64,000 nt of DNA, from the NCBI GenBank assembly GCA_048594885.1, contig JBMDXB010000029.1:69426-133425 (forward strand). The letters run 5' to 3'. The notes below the pieces were generated by a model. The model searched no databases and was not told the origin of the DNA. It worked only from the letters and a program-made list of their open reading frames with translations. A program made the position numbers and the translations under genes. Within the stretch, counting starts at the first letter, position 1. Every line of letters starts with the position of its first letter. Below are positions 25,163-33,730 of the stretch, piece after piece. This stretch comes from JBMDXB01 sp048594885. Its GTDB lineage: Bacteria; Acidobacteriota; Vicinamibacteria; Vicinamibacterales; 2-12-FULL-66-21.

Positions 25163-25176
25163 GAGGCGCAAGGGTG

Positions 25177-27873
25177 CTACGCACCCCTAAGCACCTCGAT
25201 CGGGTCGATGCGCGCGGCGCGGCGGCCGGGGAGCGCGCAGGCGGCGAGCGCGACGCCCGTGAGGACGAGCGGCACGACGACGAGCGTCAGCGGGTCGGTC
25301 GGTCGCACGCCGAACAGCAGGCCGCGAATCGCGGGACCGATGGCCAGCGCGCCACCGAGACCGAGCACGGCACCGATTGCCGCGAGCAGTAGTCCGCGTC
25401 GGACGACGAGCGCGAACACGTCGCGAGGCTGCGCGCCGAGCGCGAGGCGGACGCCGAGCTCGCCGCTGCGCTGGGCAACGTTGTAGCTCATGACCCCGTA
25501 GACGCCGACGCCGGCCAGCAGCGCGGCAGCCGCGGCGAACAGCGCGAGCAGCAGCGCGCCGAAGCGATGCGGCGCGATCGAGTTTGCGGCAATCGAGGAC
25601 AACGGCATCACACGCGCGACGGCGACGTCCCGATCGAGCCGAGACACCTCGGCGCGGAGCAGATCCGCAAACGCGGCCGGGTCGCCGCCCGTCCGAACGG
25701 CGACGGTCATGGAGCTCCACGCGTTCTGGCGATGCGGCACGTACACCAGGGACTGCTCCTGATCCGCAAGCCCGCTGTAGCGCACATCGCCGACGACGCC
25801 GACAATTTCCCGCAACAGGTTTTCATCACGCCACGAGCGCATGCGTCTGCCAATCGGATCGGCAGCACCGAAGACCCGCGCGGCCATCGTTCGGTTGATG
25901 AGCAGGACGGGACGCGAGTCCGCGGTGTCCTGTGCCGTGAACGCCCGCCCTCGCAGGATCGGGATGCCGAGCGTGCGGAAGTAGTCCGGAGTCACGACAT
26001 TCCACAACGCCGGATGATCGGTGGTGGCGGGCGGTTCGGCCTGTCCCTCGAGCAGGAACACGCGGCCGAGACCGAAGCCGCGCCCGCCCACGGGCAAGTA
26101 CGAGGTCGCTGCCGCGGCCTCGATCCCCGGAGACGCCGCGAGCGCCTCGATCAGCCGTTCGTAGAACTGGGCGCGCTGCGCTGGCTCCGCATAGCGTGCG
26201 GCCGGGACGACGACGCGCCCGGCCAGGACCTTCTCGACGTCGACGCCCGGATCGACGCGAAGCAAGTGGCCGAAGCTGCGCAGCATCAGCCCCGCACCCG
26301 TGAGGAGCACGATCGCCAGCGCCATCTGCGCGACGACCAGTCCGTCGCGGAGACGCGCGGCGCGGCGGCCGCCGCTCGCCGTTCGTCCACCTTCGCGCAG
26401 CACGTCTGCGGGCTGCGACGAGGAAATCGAGAGCGCCGGCAGTAGACCGAACATGACCGCCGCACTTCCGGTGAGCGCGATGGCGACGCCAAGCACGACG
26501 CCGTCGATCGACATGCGCTCGGCCATCGGCAGCTCGGCCGGCGCCGACGCCTTCAGCGCGCCGACCAGCCACTGCGCCAGGAACAACCCGGCGGCGCCTC
26601 CTGCGGCGGCGAGTACCAGGCTCTCGGTCATCAGTTGGCGGACGAGGCGAGGCCGGTTTGCGCCGAGCGCCGATCGAAGAGCCATTTCGCGCACACGATC
26701 GGCGCCTCTCGCCAGCAGCAGGTTCGCCAGGTTCACCGACGCGATCAGCAACACCAGCACGACGCCGCCGAGCAGCACGAGCATGCCGAGGTGCAGTTCC
26801 GGTTCGACGATGTACTCGCGAAGCGGCAGCACGTTCGTCGTCCAGCCCTGGCGCGAGGCGGGGTGGTCCTGCGCCACCCGCTCTGCGATTGCGCCAACTC
26901 GCGCACGCGCCTGCTCGATCGGCACGCCGGCGCGCAGCCGCGCGACCGAGAGGAAAATCATGTTGTCCCGGCGTGTCCGCACGTCGTCGTTGAACAGCGC
27001 CGGCCTCATCGGCGTCCACACGTCCTGATCCGACGGCCAGACGCGGGCCCCGGGGACGACTCCTGCAATCGTCGCTACGGTCCCGGAGAGGCGAATCTCC
27101 TTGCCGGCGACGTCCGGAGCGCCGCCGAACCGCCGCTTCCAGAGCCCGTCGGCAATCACGACCACGCGCGCGGCGTCAGCCGCATGGTCGGCAGGGACGA
27201 AGAGCCGCCCCAGCAGCGGCTGCACCTGCATCGCGGCGAAGTAGTCGGCTGAGACCTGGACGACGGCCACGCGCTCAGGCGCGCCGTCGCCCGAGATGTC
27301 GAGCTGCGTCGGGCTGAAGAGCGCCACCTGCTCGAAGACGTCGCGCTCGGCGCGCCAGTCCTCATAATCAGCAAATGGAACGCTGGCGCGAAGGATACCG
27401 CGCGCCTGATTCTCACTGACAGGCACGGCCAGGCGATCGCTTCCCGCTACGCCGAGCGGGCGGTACAGCACCGTGTAGACGGCGGTGAAGATCGCGACCG
27501 TACCGCCGATGCCGAGCGCCAACGTCAGCAATGCGACCGCAGTGAACACGGGACTCCGGCGCAACATGCGCACGGCGTAGCGCACGTCCTGCCATCCTGT
27601 TGCGACCGACGGGCGATCGGGCGGCGCGCCGGCGGGCGGCAGCGACGGAGGCGGCTTAGTTACACGGGTCAGCTCTTCACGCATTCGGGCGGCGTCGTCG
27701 AGCTCGGCGAGCGCGGCGCGGCTGGCGTCCTCGTCGCTTCGGCCCAGGGCGCGCATCTCGGCGTAGCGGTCGTCGAGATGCTGCTCGAGCTCCTGCGCGA
27801 TCTCCGCCTCGTGCGCCGGGTCCAGATGAGCCGTCGCCAGCCGTCGTCGAATCTCGTCTCGCCAGCGCGACAC
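25177..27873 (-). CDS. ADOP-family permease with N-terminal helical domain, 898 residues
   Basis: A large inner-membrane permease. The first ~75 residues are a soluble charged helical domain (WRDEIRRRLATAHLDPAHEA onward) typical of PadR-linked ADOP proteins. Then comes the MacB/FtsX layout twice over, starting at the membrane segment AVALLTLALGIGGTVAIF. A periplasmic domain, FtsX segments near LLIASVNLANLLLARGADR, a second periplasmic domain and a second FtsX domain follow. The GTG at 27873 lies one base after the PadR stop, with GGGGAGG upstream. It is clearly controlled with the PadR gene. No ATPase is adjacent. Confidence 0.92.
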   Translation of the reverse strand: MSRWRDEIRRRLATAHLDPAHEAEIAQELEQHLDDRYAEMRALGRSDEDASRAALAELDDAARMREELTRVTKPPPSLPPAGAPPDRPSVATGWQDVRYAVRMLRRSPVFTAVALLTLALGIGGTVAIFTAVYTVLYRPLGVAGSDRLAVPVSENQARGILRASVPFADYEDWRAERDVFEQVALFSPTQLDISGDGAPERVAVVQVSADYFAAMQVQPLLGRLFVPADHAADAARVVVIADGLWKRRFGGAPDVAGKEIRLSGTVATIAGVVPGARVWPSDQDVWTPMRPALFNDDVRTRRDNMIFLSVARLRAGVPIEQARARVGAIAERVAQDHPASRQGWTTNVLPLREYIVEPELHLGMLVLLGGVVLVLLIASVNLANLLLARGADRVREMALRSALGANRPRLVRQLMTESLVLAAAGGAAGLFLAQWLVGALKASAPAELPMAERMSIDGVVLGVAIALTGSAAVMFGLLPALSISSSQPADVLREGGRTASGGRRAARLRDGLVVAQMALAIVLLTGAGLMLRSFGHLLRVDPGVDVEKVLAGRVVVPAARYAEPAQRAQFYERLIEALAASPGIEAAAATSYLPVGGRGFGLGRVFLLEGQAEPPATTDHPALWNVVTPDYFRTLGIPILRGRAFTAQDTADSRPVLLINRTMAARVFGAADPIGRRMRSWRDENLLREIVGVVGDVRYSGLADQEQSLVYVPHRQNAWSSMTVAVRTGGDPAAFADLLRAEVSRLDRDVAVARVMPLSSIAANSIAPHRFGALLLALFAAAAALLAGVGVYGVMSYNVAQRSGELGVRLALGAQPRDVFALVVRRGLLLAAIGAVLGLGGALAIGPAIRGLLFGVRPTDPLTLVVVPLVLTGVALAACALPGRRAARIDPIEVLRGA

Positions 27874-27874
27874 C

Positions 27875-28246
27875 TCACACCTCCCCGGTTCCGGCGATTC
27901 GGTTGATGGCGGCGGCAAACGCACGCCAGGCGCTGCGTTGCTCGCCGAGGACGCGCCGCCCGTCGGGCGTGAGGCGGTAGTACCTTCGCCGTCGCTGACC
28001 GGCCTGCTCGACCCATCGCCCCTGGATCCAGCCTCGTTTCTCGAGGCGGTAGAGCAGGGGATAGAGCGCCGCGGCGCTGAACGTGATCGCGCCGCCGGAG
28101 CGCTGCTCGATCAACTTGCCGATCTCGTAGCCATGGCGGGCACGGGCTTCGACGAGCGACAGGATCAGGAGCTCCGCGCTCCCTTTCTTGAGCTCCCGCG
28201 CGTGCATCCGGGCCAGCGCCGTCTTCGCGCGCTCGATATGTCTCAT
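27875..28246 (-). CDS. PadR-family repressor of the ADOP gene
   Basis: A 123-residue PadR-type winged-helix regulator. The core is LKKGSAELLILSLVEARARH, then GYEIGKLIEQRS, TFSAAALYPLLYRLEKRGWI and the winged segment RRRRYYRLTPDGRRVL. It is transcribed just ahead of the ADOP permease and its operator-like repeat lies immediately upstream. Most PadR proteins repress their own operon and respond to small molecules, so this pair may be a self-contained stress-responsive unit. Confidence 0.93.
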   Translation of the reverse strand: MRHIERAKTALARMHARELKKGSAELLILSLVEARARHGYEIGKLIEQRSGGAITFSAAALYPLLYRLEKRGWIQGRWVEQAGQRRRRYYRLTPDGRRVLGEQRSAWRAFAAAINRIAGTGEV

Positions 28247-28249
28247 AGC

Positions 28250-28270
28250 GATATGTTTCAGAGAGATATC
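28250..28270 (-). promoter_or_regulatory. Probable PadR operator
   Basis: An AT-rich inverted repeat GATAT-N11-ATATC lies 3 bases upstream of the PadR start codon, in a GC-rich background. A further GATATGTCTC at 28234-28243 overlaps the start codon region. Position and composition fit autorepression by PadR; binding is inferred. Confidence 0.5.
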
Positions 28271-28314
28271 ATTGCGACGCGGGCCGCGTCAAGGCGCATA
28301 TACTGCCGTCCCGC

Positions 28315-29043
28315 ATGGGCAGCGCATCGGTGCGCGAGGAGTTCGACACGATTGCCGGGCTCGGCGACGAGCTCGGCTTCCGCACGGATCGGTTTGATGA
28401 TTTCCTGCTGTCGCTGGTGCCTTCAAGCGCGAGGTCGGTCCTCGACGTCGGCTGTGGCGGCGGCGCATTGACCGGCAGGCTCGCGGCGCGGGCGCGCGAG
28501 GTGATCGGCCTCGACCTGTCGCCCGCGATGATCGCCAGGGCGCGGCGGCGGGAACACCGTTCCGACGTGACGTTCCGCTGCGGCGATTTCATGGAGGAGG
28601 ACTTCGCGGGCCGGCTGTTCGACTGCGTGATCTCGATCTCCATGCTCCATCACGTGCCGCTCGACGCCGGGCTCCAGCGGATGCGGGAGCTCGTCGCGCC
28701 CGGCGGGCGCCTCGTCGTCCACGATCTCCGGAGCGACGATGGCGTCGCGGATGTGGTGCGATCGTACGCGGCGCTCGGATGCAACGCACTGCTGCGGCTG
28801 GCGACAACGGGCCGGCTGTTCCCGCCGAAACGCGTTCGCGATGCGTGGGCCCGTCACAGCGCGGGTGAGACGTATCCGACCTTTGTCGCAGCATCGGCTC
28901 TGGCCGCGCGGCTGCTGCCCGGCGCGCGGCTCTTCTATCACTGGCTGTGGCGCTACACGATCGTCTGGACCCGCCCTGAAAACCGTGACACTCACCGTTT
29001 GCAGAAATTGCCACGTCGAGTGTGCAATTTTGAGAAACGGTGA
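28315..29043 (+). CDS. Class I SAM-dependent methyltransferase with repeat-derived tail
   Basis: A 242-residue methyltransferase. Motif I is VLDVGCGGGALTG, the acidic residue after beta-2 is in VIGLDLSP and a post-motif is CGDFME; ISMLHHVP is typical of UbiE/COQ5-like enzymes that methylate small molecules. The C-terminal region (SAGETYPTFV onward) may be the acceptor-binding part. The last ~21 residues after TIVWTRP are translated from the hairpin element at 28977, so the original stop was probably lost or replaced. It is divergent from the PadR gene. The substrate is unknown. Confidence 0.88.
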   Translation: MGSASVREEFDTIAGLGDELGFRTDRFDDFLLSLVPSSARSVLDVGCGGGALTGRLAARAREVIGLDLSPAMIARARRREHRSDVTFRCGDFMEEDFAGRLFDCVISISMLHHVPLDAGLQRMRELVAPGGRLVVHDLRSDDGVADVVRSYAALGCNALLRLATTGRLFPPKRVRDAWARHSAGETYPTFVAASALAARLLPGARLFYHWLWRYTIVWTRPENRDTHRLQKLPRRVCNFEKR

Positions 29044-29056
29044 GTGTCACGGTTTC
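28977..29056. repeat. Dispersed two-tier hairpin element, copy 3 (reversed loop)
   Basis: The same outer arms as copy 2 enclose the loop in the opposite orientation (GCAGAAATTGCCACG onward). It overlaps the 3' end of the methyltransferase frame, whose TGA lies in the right arm, and ends 25 bp before the next gene. Confidence 0.92.
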
Positions 29057-29081
29057 GGGCGCGTGCTAAGGTGGGGCGCTC

Positions 29082-29702
29082 ATGCGGGCGGTCAGCGGAT
29101 TCGAGCGTCCTGTCATCCAGTGGCTCTTCATCGCGCTCGGCCTGCTGCTGATCGCTGTCGCGGGCGGCGCGGCGTGGAGCGCGCGCCAAGCGCGGACGAC
29201 GGCCGCCAGCCTGCAGGCGTCGGCTGAAGGGGAACACCTCGAGCGCGACCGGCTGGAGGCGCAGCTCGCCCGCGAGCGCGCCGCCCGGGAAGCGCTCGCG
29301 CTGGAGCTCGAACGCGTCCGCGCCGATGCCGACGCCTCGCAGGCGCCGCGCGTGTTGCCGACCCTGACGCTGACGCCGCTGACGACGCGCGGATCGCAGC
29401 CGCCGTCGCCGACGATCACCGCTCAACACGCGACGCAAGTCATCGAGCTTCGTCTGATCCTGCCATCGGCGGTCGACAAGACCCTCTCCCGATTCGACGT
29501 GACGATGCGCGACTGGTCGACGGGCGCGCTGGCCTGGTCGCGCGGAGGCTTGACGGCGGCTGTCGTCGACGGCCGGCGCGGCCTGACGATGTTCATCACC
29601 GGCGACGCAATCCGCGCGGGCACCTACGAGCTGCTGCTATCGGGCTTCACGTCGGCTGGTCAAAAGCGACAGGTTGCTGCGTACGAGATCGCGATAAAGT
29701 GA
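29082..29702 (+). CDS. Membrane-anchored coiled-coil protein of unknown function
   Basis: A 206-residue protein. One membrane helix at residues ~14-33 is followed by a charged coiled coil (about 35-85, with EGEHLERDRLEAQLARERAA). A Pro/Thr-rich linker and a C-terminal ~100-residue beta-rich domain come next. The layout resembles extracytoplasmic domains of anti-sigma-factor-like proteins in acidobacteria, but there is no sigma factor or zinc-finger anti-sigma domain here. The ATG has AAGGTGGGG upstream. The function is not assigned. Confidence 0.75.
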   Translation: MRAVSGFERPVIQWLFIALGLLLIAVAGGAAWSARQARTTAASLQASAEGEHLERDRLEAQLARERAAREALALELERVRADADASQAPRVLPTLTLTPLTTRGSQPPSPTITAQHATQVIELRLILPSAVDKTLSRFDVTMRDWSTGALAWSRGGLTAAVVDGRRGLTMFITGDAIRAGTYELLLSGFTSAGQKRQVAAYEIAIK

Positions 29703-29710
29703 ACCCCCGG

Positions 29711-29823
29711 TCAATGCTGAATGCCGAATGCTGAATGCTGAATGCAATGCTGAATGAGGCTGTCGATCATTCGGGCATTCCACATTGACCTTTCAGCATT
29801 CGGCATTCAGCATTTAGCATTGA
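29711..29823. repeat. Heptamer array, word GAATGCT, inverted pair
   Basis: TCAATGCTGAATGCCGAATG... (five or more units) runs rightward from 29711. The complement TTCAGCATTCGGCATTCAGC... runs to TTGA at 29823. The ends are TCAATGCT / AGCATTGA, the same as in the copy at 41827. It fills the gap between the coiled-coil protein gene and the DUF72 gene, ending 3 bases before the DUF72 start codon. Confidence 0.92.
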
Positions 29824-29826
29824 CGG

Positions 29827-30531
29827 ATGTCAATACTCGTCGGAACCTCGGGCTACAACTACCCCGAATGGCGCGGGACGTTCTATCCGGAGAAGTTCAG
29901 CACCGACAAGATGCTCGCGTACTACGCCGAGCGGTTTCCGACGGTCGAGATCAACTACACGTTCTACCGCATGCCGACGGAGAAGCTGCTCGCGGGCTGG
30001 GCGGCCGGCACGCCCGACCGCTTCACCTTCACGCTGAAGGCGCCGCGGCGCATCACGCACGACTCGAAGCTGCAGCGCTGCGAGGATCCGCTCCAAGCGT
30101 TCTGCCGCACGGCGCGGACGCTCGGCGCGAAGCTCGGGACCCTGCTGTTTCAACTGCCGCCGAACTTCAAGAAGGACGTCGACGTGCTGCGGCAGTTCGT
30201 CGACGGCCTGCCCGACGGCACGCGCGCGGCATTCGAGTTCCGCCATGCGTCGTGGTTCGACGCTGCCGTCTACGACACGCTGCGCAGCCGAAACCTGGCA
30301 CTCTGCATCGCCGATAGCGAAAAGCTGAGCACGCCGGTCGAGATGACGGCGGATTACGCGTACTTCCGCCTGAGAGACGAGGGATACCAGCAGGCCGACA
30401 TCGAGCGGTGGGCCGGGATCGTAGTCGGACTTCCGGCGCAGGACGCGTTCGTCTATTTCAAACACGAAGAGCAGGGTCTCGGACCGGACTTCGCGAGACG
30501 ATTCATCGATGCCGTCGGTACCGCAGGGTAG
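29827..30531 (+). CDS. DUF72 (YecE-like) protein
   Basis: A 234-residue TIM-barrel-like protein of the DUF72 family. The starting motif VGTSGYNYPEWRGTFYP, then VEINYTFYRMPT, FTLKAPRRITH, LLFQLPPNFKKD, FEFRHASWF and FVYFKHEEQ are all family hallmarks, and the length is usual. No biochemical activity is established for most members. The ATG at 29827 comes 3 bases after the heptamer array, which leaves no room for a ribosome-binding site outside the repeat. The array may therefore influence translation. Confidence 0.92.
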   Translation: MSILVGTSGYNYPEWRGTFYPEKFSTDKMLAYYAERFPTVEINYTFYRMPTEKLLAGWAAGTPDRFTFTLKAPRRITHDSKLQRCEDPLQAFCRTARTLGAKLGTLLFQLPPNFKKDVDVLRQFVDGLPDGTRAAFEFRHASWFDAAVYDTLRSRNLALCIADSEKLSTPVEMTADYAYFRLRDEGYQQADIERWAGIVVGLPAQDAFVYFKHEEQGLGPDFARRFIDAVGTAG

Positions 30532-30551
30532 AATGCGGTACTCGGAGGCGC

Positions 30552-30899
30552 ATGCGACGCGTGACCCCATCGAATCCCGTCCCGTTCGATGAGCTGCGCC
30601 AGCTCGCTGCACAACGTTTCGGCGACATGGTCAAGGCCGTGGTGGATTTGCGGCGCGAGATCATGCTGATCGACGCGGATATGCACGCCGATCAGGAGGC
30701 GGAGCTTCTTGCCGATGGATCGGCGCAACGCGATCTCTGGGGAATCAACTTGTATCCTGAGGCTGCCGAGCCGGACTGGCTCGAATTCGATTCGATGATC
30801 AACCTGCGTCCATCGTTTGGCAACCGGTCGCGAGGGGTCGACGATCCGGACACGCGTCAAGCGATTGCAGACCTCGTCCGTCGTCTCATCCGGCGATGA
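30552..30899 (+). CDS. DUF5674 family protein
   Basis: A 115-residue protein matching the DUF5674 pattern as I know it: FGDMVKAVVDLRREIMLIDA, DQEAELLADGS, DLWGINLYP, WLEFDSMINLRPS, GNRSRGVDD. GGAGG lies a few bases before the ATG. Its stop overlaps the next gene's start as ATGA, so the two are made together. The function is unknown. The conserved acidic and Trp residues suggest a binding or enzymatic site. Confidence 0.8.
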   Translation: MRRVTPSNPVPFDELRQLAAQRFGDMVKAVVDLRREIMLIDADMHADQEAELLADGSAQRDLWGINLYPEAAEPDWLEFDSMINLRPSFGNRSRGVDDPDTRQAIADLVRRLIRR

Positions 30900-31258
30900 C
30901 CAGCCTGCACCGCGAGCTTGCGGCCGGCCGCTGGTGGGAGCTGACGCTCGCCGCCCAGTTGGGCAATGTCGGGAGCGAAATCAGCCGTGCGGCGCGCTGG
31001 AGCGGGCGCAATCCGGAGCTCGCCCGGCAAGCGCTGTACCGCGCGCTCGACCTCCTGGATCTCACGCTGGACGACCCACGCCACCGGGCGTCGCCCGCGA
31101 GGCTGCGAGAGCTGGCCCGCTGTCGAGAGGTGGTCGCCGATTTCTTTGCCGGGCCCAACCAGTACGGCTCCACCGCTGCCTCTCTGCAGCGGTACTTCGA
31201 TGCCTACGCCATCGCGGCGCGACAGCCGCAACCTGGCGGCAGCGAGGCGGGATCGTAA
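30896..31258 (+). CDS. Small helical protein coupled to DUF5674
   Basis: A 120-residue, almost entirely helical protein. Recognisable stretches are WWELTLAAQLGNVGSEISRA, ALYRALDLLDLTLDD, LRELARCREVVADFF and ASLQRYFDAYAIAAR. I believe similar proteins accompany DUF5674 genes elsewhere, but I cannot name the family. The size, four-helix character and 4-bp overlap with its partner resemble a toxin-antitoxin or adaptor pair. No HEPN RxxxxH motif is evident. The final residues are low-complexity. Confidence 0.7.
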   Translation: MTSLHRELAAGRWWELTLAAQLGNVGSEISRAARWSGRNPELARQALYRALDLLDLTLDDPRHRASPARLRELARCREVVADFFAGPNQYGSTAASLQRYFDAYAIAARQPQPGGSEAGS

Positions 31259-31271
31259 CAGCGCCCCGGGA

Positions 31272-32243
31272 TCAGAAGGCGCGCTCCGACGCGAACTCCA
31301 TGATCCGTTCTTCGGCCCAATAGCCGTCGGCGTGGCCCGATGCAGCAACGAACCCGCAGTGGCCGCCGCCGCGCGTGACGATCAGCGTCACGTTCGGATT
31401 CGACGTCACTGCCGGATCCCTGAACGGCTCCACCGGCACGAACGGATCGTCGTCCGCCGTGATGATCAGCGCCGGCACGCGGATGCGATCGATGACACGC
31501 AGGGCGCTGGCGCGATGGTAGTAGTCGGAGGTGCCCGCGAAGCCGAAATGCGGCGCCGTGAAATACTCGTCGAACTGCCGCACGGTGCGCACCTGACGCA
31601 ACCGCTCGACAGGAAAGCGGCCGGGATGGGTCTGCCCCTTGCGCCGCAGCCGGCGCTTCAGGCCGCGGACGAAATTCCACTGGTAGACGACGTTTTGCCG
31701 GCGCTCGAGGGCACGCACGCATGCGTCGAGCTCGAGCACCGGCGACACCGCGCAGACGCCGCGCAACTGCGGCGGCGCGGCCCCGCCGAAATCGCCGGCC
31801 AGCTTCAACGCGAGATTCCCGCCCAGCGAGTAGCCTACGACGACGATGCGTTCGATGCCTTCAGCGGAGAGCTGCTCGATGACATGCGCGGCATCGTCCG
31901 TGAGACCGGAGTGATACAGCGTCTCGGACAGCTCCTCGGTGCCGCCGCAGTTGCGCTGGTTGAGCAGGACGACGTTGAATCCCGCCGCATACGCCTTGTC
32001 CGCGAGCCCGCGCATGTCGTGCGCGCTGCTCGAGCCTTCGAGGCCGTGCAGCGCGATCAGCGCCGGATGCTGCGCCGGCGTGGGCTGCCAGTGGCAATGC
32101 GCGAGCACGCGCGTTCCCGGGGCCACGTCGAAGTAGCGATCGGAGGGGGGCGGCAGGTGAGGGAAGCGCCTCGGCTTGCCCCAGGCATAGATGGTCATCA
32201 CGTGGCCGTTGCGAAGGCCACGCTTCGGCGCGTATTCGTTCAT
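31272..32243 (-). CDS. YheT-like alpha/beta hydrolase
   Basis: A 323-residue alpha/beta hydrolase of the YheT/embryogenesis-associated EMB8 type. The nucleophile elbow is GYSLGGN, the acid is in TADDDPFVP, and the histidine is in GGGHCGFV. The oxyanion-hole motif is LHGLEGSS. The N-terminal RGLRNGHVMTIYAW is typical of the family. The ATG overlaps the stop of the upstream membrane protein gene as ATGA. It is probably an esterase of lipid or xenobiotic substrates, but the physiological substrate is unknown. Confidence 0.9.
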   Translation of the reverse strand: MNEYAPKRGLRNGHVMTIYAWGKPRRFPHLPPPSDRYFDVAPGTRVLAHCHWQPTPAQHPALIALHGLEGSSSAHDMRGLADKAYAAGFNVVLLNQRNCGGTEELSETLYHSGLTDDAAHVIEQLSAEGIERIVVVGYSLGGNLALKLAGDFGGAAPPQLRGVCAVSPVLELDACVRALERRQNVVYQWNFVRGLKRRLRRKGQTHPGRFPVERLRQVRTVRQFDEYFTAPHFGFAGTSDYYHRASALRVIDRIRVPALIITADDDPFVPVEPFRDPAVTSNPNVTLIVTRGGGHCGFVAASGHADGYWAEERIMEFASERAF

Positions 32244-33730
32244 GGACTCTGCAGTCGATAGACACGCAGCGCGCCGCTCTCGAAAGCGACCGGAAGATCG
32301 AGCGGCTGCTCGGTGACGAGGTAGTCCAGATCATATCGCGCGGCGAGCGCGCGCGCCTGGCCGGGCGTCAGCTCGTCGAAGCCGGAGATCGCTTCGGCCC
32401 GCTCACGCGTGCGCATGGCGACGGATCGGTCGTACATGCCGAGTGCCGCATCCTTCAGCGGCTCGACGAGCACATCGCGGTGGCCGGCGAGTCGCACGCT
32501 GGTGCCGTAACGGGCCGCATGGATGGGACTCGCCAGCCAGGCGCTCCCCGGTTCGCTTTGCCGCGCCCACGCCATCGTCCGCCCCCAGTCGTCGTCCGGA
32601 ATCGCGACTTCGGCGAGTGGACGCTCGGGGAACATCGCGATCTTCAGATACGCGCCGCGCGCGATCGATGCGACCACCAGCGCAGCAATCGTCACTGACA
32701 CGCGCCGCCGTACCGGTGTCCGTGTGCCTTCCGCGATTGCCCAGACCAGATAGACGATGGCAAAGAAGTCGAGCAGCCAGAAGACGCGTCCGGGCTGGAG
32801 TTGCACGGCGAGCGCGACCCGGCCAGCGTTGAACGGCAGCGCAAGGAGGAAAACGGCGAGGAGCGCGAGCGATCCGAAGACCAGACCGCGCTCGCGATCG
32901 CTACTCAAACGCGCGCGGGCACGCATCGCGTAGATGCCCAGGATCGCCGGCCCGTACGACAGGTTCACCAGCCAGGCGTCCCAGGACCAGCGCAGGGGGA
33001 ATAGATAGTCCTTCTCCCCGAGTGTCGCGATCCACTCAGGATCCATGACTGCGAGCCGCGACGCCAGCGGCCCGGCCATCAGCAGCCATGCCCCGGCGAC
33101 GGCGGCGATCGCGGCGATCCCGATCAGTGCGGGACGCACCGCTCGCTCGGCGACGAACGTTGCCACGCCCAGCCAGATCGCAAACCACATCGTCGTTGTC
33201 GGGTGCAGTGTTGCGGCGGCGCCAAGCAGGAGCACGGCGCCTGTCATCCGGCGCCGGAAGAACGCCGCCGCCGCGAGCGCGCCGAACGCGAACGCGAGCT
33301 GGCGCGGATGGAAGTAGCCCTCGAGCGTATTCGTTCCCGAATCGGGCACCGCATGGCGCAGCGTCAGCGCCGCGAGCAGGGCCAGGATCGGCCACGGCGA
33401 TCGATACAGGGCGACACCGAGCAGCCAGGCCGCGCCGGCCAGCAGCGCGAGCGAGAGCACGTGCAGCAGGGCGCAGACCGCCGGCAAGTCGAGGCCGGTG
33501 ATCCGCACGGCAGCGGCGACGATCTCGTCGGCCCACTGCAGCGGCGCCTGCGCCGCGAGGACCTCGCGATCGTGCGGGAAGAGCGAGGGATCGAGCTTCA
33601 GCAGGACCGCGGGGATGTAGAACGCCTGATCGGAGGCGCCGTAGCGATAGCCCGCCGAATTGAGCGTCGCCAGGAGGACGAACGGAACCAGGCAGAGGGC
33701 GAACGTCGCCGCCGCTCTACCAGCCTTCAT
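32240..33730 (-). CDS. Multi-span membrane protein, possible GT-C type glycosyltransferase
   Basis: A 496-residue integral membrane protein with about ten hydrophobic segments and a soluble C-terminal ~110-residue domain (from about AEVAIPDDDWGRTMAWARQ). The N-terminal loop after the first helix carries GYRYGASDQAFYIP and DPSLFPHDRE. Acidic residues in this first loop are typical of GT-C fold enzymes, and similar proteins of unknown function are found in acidobacteria. I cannot confirm catalytic residues. It overlaps the DinB gene by 14 bp and the hydrolase gene by 4 bp, so all three form one operon. Confidence 0.72.
   Translation of the reverse strand: MKAGRAAATFALCLVPFVLLATLNSAGYRYGASDQAFYIPAVLLKLDPSLFPHDREVLAAQAPLQWADEIVAAAVRITGLDLPAVCALLHVLSLALLAGAAWLLGVALYRSPWPILALLAALTLRHAVPDSGTNTLEGYFHPRQLAFAFGALAAAAFFRRRMTGAVLLLGAAATLHPTTTMWFAIWLGVATFVAERAVRPALIGIAAIAAVAGAWLLMAGPLASRLAVMDPEWIATLGEKDYLFPLRWSWDAWLVNLSYGPAILGIYAMRARARLSSDRERGLVFGSLALLAVFLLALPFNAGRVALAVQLQPGRVFWLLDFFAIVYLVWAIAEGTRTPVRRRVSVTIAALVVASIARGAYLKIAMFPERPLAEVAIPDDDWGRTMAWARQSEPGSAWLASPIHAARYGTSVRLAGHRDVLVEPLKDAALGMYDRSVAMRTRERAEAISGFDELTPGQARALAARYDLDYLVTEQPLDLPVAFESGALRVYRLQSP

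Noticed and set aside
28315..29043. Methyltransferase-PadR pair as a resistance cassette
   Set aside because: The methyltransferase diverges from PadR and lacks rRNA-methylase motifs; there is no evidence for resistance.
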